This document shows positions 10,514 through 23,800 of a DNA stretch of 64,000 nt, piece after piece (within the stretch, counting starts at the first letter, position 1; each line of letters begins with the position of its first letter). Source of the DNA: Mytilus galloprovincialis (Eukaryota > Mollusca > Bivalvia > Mytilida > Mytilidae). The stretch is taken from assembly GCF_965363235.1 (NCBI RefSeq), contig NC_134849.1:64437122-64501121 (forward strand), read 5' to 3'. Under the pieces are notes generated by a model. That model was not told where the DNA came from. It saw only the letters and a program-made list of their open reading frames with translations, and did not search any database. Made by a program: the position numbers and the translations under genes.

Positions 10514-13500
10514 TAAAAATAACTCAACATTAAAATACAATAGAACATGCACTGTTTTAATATACTTAAGCTTAATGATGACCACCACAGCTAGGCAAAC
10601 CTTGACCACCAACCAAGTGATTTGTCGACTCTACCATGTGTCTGCTAATCGATCCCACAGTAAACCAATGATCAGGGTCAAGTTGAATACCACTGGGCAC
10701 ATCATCCAGAGACATATATGTGTATATATGTCTCTGCCTCACACTTGTCAAATTCTCACTCTGTTTAAATTAAACTTTACAACACCTATCATTTTCAGGG
10801 TTGGATTCAGTTTTGAAATAGGTTATAATTACCCCAAAAAAAACATTATCTACCATGTCTTCATGTGGGACGATTTTATGCCATGATTTTTTTTCCATCA
10901 ACCTCGCCCCTGTTTATGCCTGTTCAAATGTAATTCAGTGTTTGTCATTTGTTGGTGTATATCATATTTGTTTTTCCTTCATTGTTTTGTACATAAATCA
11001 GGCTGTTAGTTTTCTTGTTTGATTTGCTTTACTATGTTTTAGAGCTGATGAGTTGTGTGACTTATGTCATTGGCATAATTCATATTATGTCTTCTTTTTT
11101 AGTATATCATATGAACATGTAAATAATTATGATCTAGGTTTCAAGTTGAAGCAATCAGGACTTCATGCTAAACAAATCCATAAACTAAAAATGTTCAGAG
11201 AAATCAACACATCAATATAAAATCAGTAATGTATATTCTTTCAAAGAGATAAAGATATATATATATATAAGAAGCACAGTCTGGGTATTGTATAAGATGA
11301 TAGCTATTTTGGAGTTGAGTGTGACGTTCATTTTCAATGAACTAATTCACAATCTTTTTTAGGGGCCACCTGAGGACCACCTCTGGGTGTGGAATTTTCT
11401 TGCTGTGTTGAAGACCCATTTGTGGCCTTTGACATATTCTCTGTTTCCATTATCAATTCTATTTAACTTGATAAGGTATTTTTAAGCTTGGTGTATTTGT
11501 GATAAAAGATAAACAGATTTTATGCAAAAGGTATTGCACTTTCTTTTATTTCTCTCAAAATCATCAAATCTATTTAATTTACAACAAATATTAAAATACA
11601 TTACTTTTTGTCTTGTAAAAATCATCTAATGAACAAGTACATAATTTACAACTAAAATACATAAAATTAATTATAAATTTCATAATTAATATAATTATCA
11701 GCAGTTTATTTTGATATGACTTTAGACACATGTCATGTGACTTTGATAGAACCTGTATTCTATAAACTGTTTGTTCAGAAATTATTGCGAAAAATTGACA
11801 GGGTCATAATCGCATTAATTTAAACTCGCATTTTTTATTATTTTTATAGGAATTGAACAGGATTAAATTTTCCTCGATATCGCAAAAAATAAAATCGCAT
11901 TTTTGGACAAAAATGACAAAATTGCAATAATGAATACACGCAATATTTCTAAATTTACAGTAGTTCAATTTTTGAAAGCTTGAATTTGACAAGATTTATT
12001 TCCCCTCATGGAAAGCTGACCTGTTTCTCTGTCATGGCGAAAAATTATAAATCATGCTTTCAGAGAAAAAAAAAGGTTTTATTTTTAACATTCGAACAAA
12101 AACAGAGGTGTATTCTCAAAACATACATGTCCAATATGAAATAGACATTTTTAATTTTAATTTTAAATTCAGGATTTTGTAAAGTAACGAATAAAATATC
12201 ATCCAAATTATAACATAGCTTTTAATATTTCATAAATAAATGCATCATACTTTTTACAAATTAGCCAACTGTGCAAGGACGGTATAGCCAGTCAAAGTCG
12301 TTAAAAACTTCCATCTTCTAACAAATTTAATAAAATAAATACACTTTTTTAACTTAAGAACATGTATTGTGCATATATTAAGGCTAGGGTTTATACACCG
12401 GGTCAATGGTTTTGTGTTTACGTGTATATATATATATAGGTTTAACTAATTTTATTGATAATTAACTTATGGCACTATATTACTTTTCTATTTTTTTTAA
12501 CATAAGTGAAACTTGGGGAGGGTTTATGAATGTTAAGTGATGTTTTAGTTAATTGCTTTAAAAAAAAAAGTGAGAACAAAAGTGTTTTTCATATATATGT
12601 GAATTGAAAAGTGTGTTTACCCATGTAGCTTTTTTCAAAAAAATTAATCTCGACAGAAGTCCCTCATGTAAAAATGACACAGTGAAAACATTGAAAAAAA
12701 TATTATGTTTCTAAATGATCCAAAATTTGAGTTAAGTGGGGGCTTGAGTTTTTACTTTCTAATGACATTTTTGTATTATTTTTGAAGTTTTTTTTGGGGT
12801 GGGGTAGGTATATTTTTGCTCATTATATTTATTCTGCGAATCCCAGTTCATGTATAATAAAAACATGAAAGTTTGTAACAAAAAAGTGTGCAAGCTAGCA
12901 ACTATTAAAATTTTATAGTTTTTTCTAGATTTTTTTTCGAAGTCAGCAGCTGCAATATTAAAGTTGTATTCATAATTCCTACAAGGAAATGATTTTATTT
13001 TGGGGTAAAATTTTACAATTGCTTTTACGTTTACATGTTTTAGAAGTCAAAAAACAGAATGTAAAATATTTTTTTATATTATCTTCATATGGGTAAGAGA
13101 TTTAGTTATTTATTTCAAATATATAAAAACCTTACTTATAAATAAAGGCAGATCCCACAAATAATCCAAATGGATAAATAAAAAAATAATAAACTGGCCT
13201 ACTTTCAAACTGTTCAGATATATAAAACAGTAAATGCATCAGTCATACAAATATTCAATACTATCTTAAATAAGAAGAAAAAAGAACCAAAACACATCAA
13301 TCATTTATTTTGTAATATTAATTTAGAATAAAAAATTGCCATTAGATGGAAAGTTTAAATATTAATGCGAAAGTGATTTGTGAAATTCATCTAAATACCA
13401 ACATTTTTATGGTCAGATGTTGACTAATGTGAAGCAATGGTTTGCTTTTATTTTGATTTTCTCTTTTGCATCTATTTTTTTCAAATTTTCTATTTTGTGA

Positions 13501-14830
13501 TTATTTTTCATCTTAAGTTATTAGTCGAAGATGGGGTTTATAGATGACAACGCAAGAAACTCCTTCTAATTTCTGAACCACAGATAACCTATAAATACCG
13601 TCTCATTTTGACTTAATTTTTTTATCTCAAACTTTTTTTGAATCATAATAAAGAAGTCCACCTCCATGACTTACAAGAAGGATTAGAAAATTTTGAAATT
13701 ATTTGGTTTGTTCTTTCAATTCTCATGCCTTGAAATTCATAGAAAATATATTCACCAATGTCATACATATTACCTTAAAATTTCATGGTATAATATAATA
13801 TGTACAAAACAGATTAACAATTACATTAATAAAATAAAACTCTAACAAAAACAGTTGTGTAAAGTACAGAAAAGGTAGAAGAAGCATTCTTATAATTAAC
13901 AGCCAGAATTCAATTTTCAATCTGTTTCCGGTTAGGGTTTTATACACCAATCTCAAGTTGTCTTTTATGAATGAGTTACACCATGGCCAGTTGACCCACA
14001 GCCTTTCAGTGTAAATGGTGTCTGTGAAAAAATAACATCAGCATGGTCACATTTGAAAAGTAAGAGAATATTGATTCTTAACAATGGGAGACAACTCTAG
14101 TTATCCAGATTTGATGTGAATTACAAGATTTAAGTTTTTAAGTGCTTTTATGGGCATCTCTCTCAATTTGTGTCTTTTTAAAAATTAAGGGAATACAAAC
14201 TCATTTTTATATAAATTCGTTTCAATGGTAGAGTTTTTTGTAACACACAAGTTATCGTGGAATCTGTTTCCCTAACGATTTTTTTATCCCCTTGCTTTTC
14301 AAAGATTTGCAGAAAGTTGTGTGTTTCTTAATGTTGTGAAGTCATCAGGCATGGCAATATTTTTTCAGGACGTCACAATAAGAAATTCAGAAGAAATCAA
14401 GAAAATTTAACGTCATAACAAAATTAAGTCCAATCATATGCTGAGAACTGATAATTCATTCACTAGTTAGGAGAAATATTTTTCTCACAATGCTAAAAAA
14501 TTGTGAAAATACCACAAAAATTAAAGAAATTATAATAATAAATCTCTACATGGACATGATTATGTCTATGGTTAAATATCACAGTCTAGAAAAGGTTTGT
14601 TTTAAAAAGCTAACTGCTATAAATCACAATTTGCAGCAGTAAATTCAATGACTGACAGTAGCAAATATTCATGTACAGCATACTCAATCAGGTGCAATCT
14701 AACATAACATCAAAATAACATGTTCTACTCGCATACAACATAAAATCCCACTGGTAGATTGGAAATGTGTGTGTTTTCTGATTGATATCACAATATTCAA
14801 TATGGTGTAAATTTGACTAGATCACATGAT
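10514..14830. other. 3' flank of NAPRT and intergenic DNA
   Basis: No coding exon is seen. The 3' untranslated region of NAPRT (minus strand) starts at 14830. Candidate AATAAA signals on the minus strand occur near 13450, 13300 and 13113, so the end of the transcript is uncertain. Repeat fragments: about 11350-11455 (AGGGGCCACCTGAGGACC module, shared with 21211-21345, 22356-22475 and inverted at 25420-25560), a MITE at 11757-11968, and about 14350-14455, a piece of the family at 50765-51139. Confidence 0.5.
11757..11968. mobile_element. MITE with ends like ACTGTAAATTCAGAAATTAT (diverged copy)
   Basis: Begins near CTGTTTGTTCAGAAATTATT and ends at TTTCTAAATTTACAGTA, with AATTATTGCG and CGCAATA motifs inside both ends. 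A second, cleaner copy is at 26858-27012. TA at the outer edges suits a Tc1/mariner-type MITE; the superfamily is inference. Confidence 0.65.
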
Positions 14831-17800
14831 TTATGACAGCTCTCCTATTGGTGCATTATCTAACCATAGGTCATGCATGAATGAATACAGATTACTACTG
14901 ACCGACACCTGTAAAAGAAGAAAAAAATATAACTAAAGCAAAAATAAACAAACATTCTCACTGCCAATTATTGGTCAGACTCACTAATTATATACATGTA
15001 TATCGAACCCTCAACTATTATTTTTTTTATATATCAATAATTTGATTAAACAAACCAGAATATCTAAAAATGTATTTATAAGTCCCCTACTGACGAAGTC
15101 AAAGATGACTTTAGGTTTGCATTCCATCCATCCGCCTGTCTGTCTTGTCTGCTTTCCACACTTTTTTACTTCATGCCTAAAGAAACTGATTTGGATATAG
15201 GAAATAGTTTTATCTTGACATGTTTCAGATCAAGTTTGCATTTTGTTCCAGTTTAATGATTTTGTACACAGTTATGTTCCTTGGACTTACAAAATTAATT
15301 TAAATACTGTGGATTCATTAATTTTTGTGGATAAAGGAAAACTTGTATGTTCGTGGATATTTAATTTTGTGGTTTTGCCGAGGTCTGCATACAAGCCTAT
15401 AGAAAATTTGCCATTCTTAAAACATTTAATTTCGTAGTTCACCTGTACCCACGAAATCCACGAAAATTGGTGTCCAACGAATAATAATGATTCCATGGTA
15501 ATCAGTTTTCAAAACTGTACCCAGTAATGCATGTATGTAAACGGTATATATGTTAACATTTATGATTGAAGGCTTGATGATGACACTTTTTGTAAGGTGT
15601 AAGATATAAGGCACAAGTATTATATAAGACTTTTTTTTTTTTTTTTTTTAACTACATAATAATTTTATTCATCAAATATTGCTTGTTACATAAACCATCA
15701 AGATTCCAAGCTTCTCTTGACGTACCCTGTTACAATCCACTGACTACCCAGGGAATAGTCAGCTGATTAAATTAATTGACATACATTTTTTACAAATCTC
15801 TATATTAACAATTTAAAAATATTATTCATTGACTATGTGTCTTTTTATTGAAAGTAACATTGGACTTATTGCCTTATGTCCATTAAGATTGGTATCTACT
15901 CTCTTTGTGTATTCGTTAATAAACATTTTGAATACGTCTATGTTTTTTGTTTTCTGTTCAGATACACAGTACGACTTGTATATTGAAAAACTAATAATTG
16001 TAATCAAAAAATTTATCGGGTAATACTTGCTGTCTGTAATTTTGTATCCAAATATCATGTGTTGTAATTTTATTGAAAAATGTAAATTACTCTTTTTTAA
16101 AAGTTCGTTAAATTGTTGCCAAAATCTTGTTAAATAAGAGCAATTGAAAAAATAATGAGCATAGTCTTCTTCTAAGTTACAAAAATTGCAAAGACTGTTA
16201 TTAGCTATTTTCCATTGTAATAAATGCTTTTTGGTTGGTACAATAAACTGTAGTAGTTTCCATCTGTATATTTTTAATTTATTTTCAGTTAAGTATTTGA
16301 AAATAAAGTTATATAATGAATTCATATTTGATTCTTCTTGCAATGGTAAAATATTGAGCCATCTGTTTATCCCTATTGACGTTTCTTTTTTACTATTCAC
16401 TAGAGAGTCATATAACATTTTATTTGAAAAAAATGTAGTCTCAAAATAACGATCTTTCCATATGATCATATTTCTCTGGATATTTACTTTACTTTGGACA
16501 GAATTTTCTTGTTTAACTATGTTAATCCAATTTTGTGGAATGGATTGTTTCAATTTATGAAATTCAGCAATCCAGTTTACTTTACACTTTAATTTGTTCA
16601 AAATATAATTTTCTGATAGTGACATAGTGTCATCTAGAATGTCATTCAAGTATATTATATCACTTTTAATCCAGTTTTCAAATATAATTGGTTTCTTATG
16701 AAATGCAATAAATTTATTTCCCCAAATTGTTTGTTTTCTTATACCAGCATATGTCACTGCTTGTTTTGTTTGCCCACCCCCAGTCAAAATCCAGGACTTT
16801 ATTACTTCTCTATAAAATTCTGGAACACGTTTAAAATATTCTAAATGTTTTATATCATTTAAATTCATATTAAATATAACTAAAATATTATTAGACACTT
16901 TTAAATATTTAAAAGGTATTAGCTTCCAGTTGGAAAATTTACCATTAACTAGTCTATATACCCATGATGCTTTAAGCGCTATAAAATAACTTTTAAAATC
17001 GACCATTTGTAGGCCTCCTTTTTCATAAGGAAGTGTTATCAGGTTTCTTTTTACTTTGTCTGGCTTCCCATCCCAAATATATTTAAAGCTTCTTGTTTCT
17101 ATTTCTTTAAGATAGTTTTCAGGTGTTAAGCAGACACTTCCCAAAAACGTAAATAACGGCAAAATTAATGCTTTAATAATTAGTATTTTCCCTAAAATTG
17201 AAAGATTCCTTTTTTCCCATGTCTTGAATAATTTCATCATTTTCTCTATTTTACAATTCCAATTTAATTTTTCGCATTCATCTTTATCATGTCCAAAAAA
17301 CACCCCTAATGCTTTAATGGGTTTATCTCCCCAATTAATCCCCGCAATTTTATCTTTACATGATTTCAATTTCCCGATCCACAATCCTTCTGTTTTATTT
17401 CTATTTACCAATAGTCCTGAAAATGAGCCAAAAATTTCGATTATATTCATTGCAGATATAACATCGTTTTTATCTTTACAAAATAATGTTGTGTCATCTG
17501 CTAGTTGTGAAATTTTAATGCTGTGACTTTTCTCATCTAACTTAATAGTGATTCCTTTTACTTCGTTGCTGTTCCTTAACTTAAGAGCCATAATTTCAAC
17601 AGCCAAAACAAACAATAATGCTGATAAAGCACAGCCTTATAAGACTTGATGATAACACGATTATGATTGTTTTGGACTTACCTTGTAAGGTGTAGGATTT
17701 AAGGCTCGTCGATGATCAATTCTAAGACTCTTCAGAGAGCATAAGGCTTTAGACCTCAGTTCTGTTAATGTAGGTAAAGGTTGCTTAACCTAAAAATAAT

Positions 17801-20800
17801 ACAGGAACAAATTAAAACTCAGTATGTGCATATAAAAAAGAAGATGTGGTATGATTGTCAATGAGACAACTCTCCACAAGAGACCAAAATGACACAGAAA
17901 TTAACAACTATAGGTCACTGTACAGCCCTTAACAATGAGCAAATCAGTCTGCTTATATAAAACAATTGTGGTATAGCTATCCATCTTTTTGTATTGAAAA
18001 TACTTTAATCAACGCTAGTTATTTTACTTTATCAGAAAAGGGTGAAGGTTTGGTACCCTTAAAACGTTTATTCTGGCTGCAATTGTTTGCACCTGTCCTA
18101 AGTCAGAAATCTTATGTTCAGTGGTTGTTGTCTGTTTATGTGGTTCATAAGCGCTTCTTGTGTTTTGTTTTTATATAGATTAGACTGTTGGTTTTCTCGT
18201 TTGAATGGTTAATACACTAGTAATTTTTTGGGCCCTTTATAGCTTGCTGTTTGGTGTGAGCAAAAGCTCTGTTTTGAAGGCCGTACTTTGACCTATAATG
18301 GTTTACTTGTATACATACTTGAATGGAGAGTTGTCTCATTGGCACTCATACCACATCTTCCTATATATCAATATATACAACTTTTTTATAATAAAAGGAA
18401 GCTCAACAAGTCTCCTTCTCAATTGACTATGTAACTGCTTTAAGGATGTTTGCTCCTCCTTTTTTTTGATTTTTTGCCAGATTTTCGGAATCCTCTGGTT
18501 TTATCCATGTATTGTCATTAAAAAAATTTGCCCACTAACCCCTACTTTTCTTTTCATAATTTTATTACATAAAGTTTAAAAAGCCATATTTCAAAATTTT
18601 ATAAAATTCTTGTTATTTTTTCATAGTTTTTGAAACAAATAAGGTGCCAATGTTAAATATATGAAAAATCTAGAGAGAACAAGTGAAACTGCGAGCTACT
18701 GCTCACTGATGATACCCCCGCCGCAAGTGGATAATAGTAATAGTGTAAAAATATGCAAGTTTTGATAATACTGAACTCCCTCTCATTTGTTATATTTACA
18801 AGAAATCTACCCGAAAATATGTGTTTAATTATAGCCAATTGTGTAAAGATGTAAATATCACTGAAAATACACCTATGTCGTGTAATTGCAGTAATTCAGA
18901 ATACACCTATGGACCAATTTCCCATGTTATAACAGGAGACCTTAACATCGTTCGCGACCGAGAGTTAAAATCATTCCTCAGTAAAGGACCTAAATATCGT
19001 CCCCCGTCAACTGTTAACTGGAATGAGTGTCGTAATATCATCAACGACTCACTCCGCGCCTACTGTTTGAAATGGGTAAAACGGGAAAAAGCTGACAAAA
19101 AATCTTTGGACTCTTTTTTTAATTCAGTAATGAAGATAGTTGATATTCGAATACAACATTTTAAAGAACATTTTACCCTCAACAAAAACTATAAAAACCC
19201 TATTTCACGTATCAAAAATAAACTAACAGAACTAGCCAAGGAATTTGTTTTTGTCCCGGCTGATAAAGCTGCTAATAATATCATTATTGTTTGACGTAAA
19301 TTTTATATAGAGGTTCTGCAAAAGGAAATCACGAATTCACCAACATTCCAACTGACTTCATTTTCAGAAAACGACATCTGTAACAAACATAAACTTTTAG
19401 CTACTTCTTTACAAGCAGAACCAAACACAATGAAAGTCCCAACTATGTACTGGCTTCCGAAGCTGCACAAAAAACCTTACAAATATAGATTTATTTCATC
19501 TTCCAGCCATTGTTCAACTACTAAATTGTCTGTTTTACTTACTAGTACACTTGGTACAATAAAAAACCTGATAATAAATTGTTCAAATAAGGCCTTTGAA
19601 AATAGTGGAATTAATTACTTTTGGAGTGTCAAAAACTCGTTGGAAGTACTTGATAATTGCATGCATATATTGGTGATTTTGAATCTGTTCAAAGTTTTGA
19701 TTTTTCTACCCTATATACCACTTTGCCTCATATTCTTATTAAGAAAAAATTCACATCCCTAATTAACTGGGCATTTAAAAAGTCGGAACGCGAGTACATA
19801 TGTTCAAACTCTTTTAGATCATTTTTTAGTAGCAATAAACAAAAGAACTATGTCAATTGGACATGCTTTGATACTATTTATGCACTTGAATTTTTACTTG
19901 ATAACATTTTTGTTCGCTTTGGAGATTCCGTATATCGTCAAGTTATTGGAATTCCAATGGGAACTAACTGTGCACCACTTATTGCGGACCTGTTTTTGTA
20001 TTGTTATGAGTTACAATTTATGACTAAAATTAGCAAAGACCCATCAAAACAACATTTGATACAAAAATTTAACAATACTTTTAGATATTTGGATGATATA
20101 TTGGCTCTAAATAATGACGACTTCAGTATGTATACTAAAGAAATTTATCCTGTAGAACTTACTTTAAATAAAGCTAATGATAACAATGACCACTGCCCTT
20201 TCCTCGATCTTGATATCTATATCATAAACGGGAAGCTTAATACAAAAATTTATGATAAAAGAGATGATTTTTCATTTCCTATTGTTAATTATCCATTTTT
20301 AGATGGTGACGTTCCCTTGTCACCATCTTATGGTGTTTATATATCTCAACTTGTACGATTCGCTCGTGAGAGAAATTTATGTATTACTGAAAAATTATTA
20401 CACCAGGGTTTTCGATATCACAAACTGGTCAAAACATTTACTAAATTTTATCACCGGTATAAGGAAATAATTCGTAAATATAACTCAACATGCAGACATC
20501 TTATACGTTCAGGTATTTCACATCCAAAATTTTATGGAAATATTCTTTATAAAGCACAAAAATGTCAGTATTCTCCTCAGAAACTAACAAAACCTTTAAA
20601 TAGACTTATTAAAAGGGGATATAGTTACGATACTGTTGTCAGGTCATTAAAGATTGCATATTTTGGCTTTAACATTGATTCACTGATAGGGTCTTTGCAT
20701 CGGAACTAAACACATTTATTTCTAAAAAAACAGTTGTTGGCATGACACGGGTTATGTTCTTCTCATATATTTTATGATAGTATGATACTAAACCCCTAAC

Positions 20801-23800
20801 GGGAGGGATTGTACCTGATATTCATATGATGAAGACATAATCTTTCAATCAGTTTAATTGAGGTCTGGAGCTGGCATGTCAGTTAACTGCTAGTAGTCTG
20901 TTGTTATTTATGTATTATTGTCATTTTATTTATTTTCTTTTGTTACATCTTTTGACATCAGACTCGGACTTCTCTTGAACTGAATTTTAATGTGCGTATT
21001 GTTATTGTTTTACTTTTCTACATTGGCTAGAGGTATAGGGGGAGGGTTGAGATCTCATAAACATGTTTAACCCCGCCGCAATTTTGCGCCTGTCCCAAGT
21101 CAGGAGCCTCTGGCCTTTGTTAGTCTTGTATGATTTTAAATTTTAGTTTCTTGTGTATAATTCGGAGTTTAGTATGACGTCCATTATCACTGTACTATTA
21201 TGCATATTTTAGGGGCCAGCTGAAGGACACCTACGGGTGCGGGAATTCTCGCTACATTGAAGACCCATTGGTTGCCTTCGGCTGTTGTTTGCTCTATGGT
21301 CGGGTGGTTGTCGCTTTGACATATTCACCGTTTCCTTTCTCAATTTTAAGTGTTCGGTAAACAGGAAGTTGTCGAGTGATGAATCTGAAAACGCATCACA
21401 CGATATAGCTGACTTATATAAATCCTGAAACCAAATTTCAGAAATCCTTGTACAATGTATTGTAGTTCCTGAGAAAAATGTGACGAAAATTTTCAACTTG
21501 GCTGTCATGTGTAAAATCATACAAGTGTTCGGTAAACAGGAAGTTGTCTAGTGATGAATCTGAAAACGCATCACACAGTATGGCTGACATATATAAATCT
21601 TGATACCAAATTACAGAAAGGGTGGATGTGTAGTTCCTGAAAAAATGTGACGAAAATTTTCAACTTGGCTATCATGTGTAAAATCATACAAGTGTTCGGT
21701 AAACAGGAAGTTGTCAAGTTATCAATCTGAAAAGCATCACACGGTATAGCTGACTTAGATAAACCCTGAAACCAAATTTCAGAAATCCTTGTATTGTAGT
21801 TCCTGAGAAAAATGTGACGAAAATTTTCAACTTGGCTATCATGTGTAAAATCATACAAGTGTTCGGTAAAACGGAAGTTGTCAAGTGATGAATCTGAAAA
21901 CGCATCACACGGTATGGCTGACATATATAAATGTTGATACCAAATTACAGAAAGGGTGGATGTGTAGTTCCTGAGAAAAATGTGACGAAAGTTTCATGGG
22001 ACGGACGGACGGACAGACAGAGGTAAAACAGTATACCCCCCCCTTTTTTAAAGCGGGGGTATAATTATTTCCCGCCAAATTTTCAATGGCTTATATCTCG
22101 AAAATGAGTACACGGACCCTCCATTTTTTCTACTTTTTGAGTTTCTTTATTAATATACTATCAATTCATATTAGTCTTTTAAAAAGCTTGTTATTTTTTA
22201 ACAGAGTAGCGAACATCCTTAAAACCTTTGCTTATTCATTTGGTGGTTCATAAAATTTGTTATTGTCTACATTTATTTTCTCCATATGTAGAAATTTAAC
22301 ACTTTTGAATTTGTAATGCGGGTCCTATTTAAGCTTACTACACAGTATAATATAGGGGCCAGGTGAAGGACACTTCAGAGTGCGGGAGTTTCTCACTACA
22401 TTGAAGACCCATTGGTGGCCTCGGGCTGTTGTCTGCTTTATGGTCGGGTTGTTGTCGTTTTGACACATTCTCAATTTTAGTAAAGGTTTTGCTCATTGTT
22501 AACATCCACATGAACTCTGGAAGTTTGTTTCATTGGTAATATTATTACATATTTGTATTTATATTGTTATTGTTCTGTGTTCATATAAAGTGTATAAGTT
22601 GTAATACCTCTCCATTTTCTATAAACACTTTATGTAATCTCTCTATCTTAGCAGGACATACATAAGCCCTTTTGGACTCCTAAAAAAAAAAAAATTTAAT
22701 CAATATATACAAACTTATCAATATTTTCCAAAAAATGTCTCAAATTCAATAAAATCTTCAGGTTCTATGTCACATGTATCTAAAAACATTTATTCATATG
22801 CTATTATATTCTTCTGTATGAGTGTTACCACCATTGTTTTCCCCCTATAAGTCTTTGTTAAATTTAGACTTTCTATCTATAGGTATCTATGTTTCAGTAC
22901 TAAAACATTCAAAGTGCATTCATCGCATATAAGCTAATAACAATCAACATAAGTTAACCAATCAACTGTTAAATTCAAGGGAATTTTTTTTTTCTCTTTT
23001 TTTTTGTATAAAACTGAATATGATGTGATGCTATTACACCTGTATAGATTTTCTTCTGTTTGAAAACATTGTATTATGTGGATACTTAATTTCTTCATTT
23101 GGCATTTGGCAATTCACACTAATTCAAATCAATATTTTCTTTTGTAGCAGTTGATATTCATTGATATTTTCTTCATCATCTTCTTCAAAATTCTTCAAAA
23201 AAGTTTGATCTAATCAAAGTGGTTTTGAGCAGTGAAGGGTAAAAATTCAATTTATTTTACAGTGGGAACCAAAAATTTAAATGAATCAGATCAACAATGT
23301 TAAACAAAGGAAGATAACTCCTTATTCTTAGGTTGAATCCAGCATTTTTTACACAAGGAAATCAGATGGATATCCCTGTACAAAGCTAGAAATTTGACAG
23401 TTGTTTTTTATTTGTTTGATATGTTTGAGCTTTTGATTTTGCAATTTCATAACCAACTTTCCTTTTATGAACTTTTGTTCAGTATTTTTATAATTTTACT
23501 TTTTCATATTTTAAATATAACTTTTAAGAGGTATGCAGGTAAAGGTAATATCTGCTTAGCTTGCTTGCTATTTTAAACTGAACCATGAAATAATAATTAG
23601 GTTAGGTAAACTACCCTCCTTTAAGAGTAGACTAGTCCAACAGTAACTAATCTATCTGTCTGTAGAACTAAGCTACTTCAAAAAGAGAGTAGTATTCCTG
23701 ACCTGGTTCAGCTAGCAAGCTAGCTAACCGAAGATATTACCTTTACCTACACAATCAATGCAATCAGCTGTAAATGATATCAACACTTACTATGAAAGGA

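Larger units (their letters stand above)
18441..22225. repeat. Composite repeat block with inverted ends TTAAGGATGTT(T/C)GCT
   Basis: The left edge reads TTTAAGGATGTTTGCT (about 18440) and the right edge AGCGAACATCCTTAAA (about 22210), i.e. reverse complements with one change. GATACCCCCGCCGC (about 18711) and GCGGGGGTAT (about 22054) are a further inverted pair inside. A Penelope-like element and a tandem array lie between them. The simplest reading is an older repeat with inverted ends that was later invaded. Confidence 0.5.

Noticed and set aside
10575-10886. 103-codon frame
   Set aside because: No recognisable motif and a low-complexity context beside a repeat; insufficient support.
21209-21924. 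Repeated frames with SDSSLDNF
   Set aside because: Translations of the 165-bp tandem array on the minus strand.
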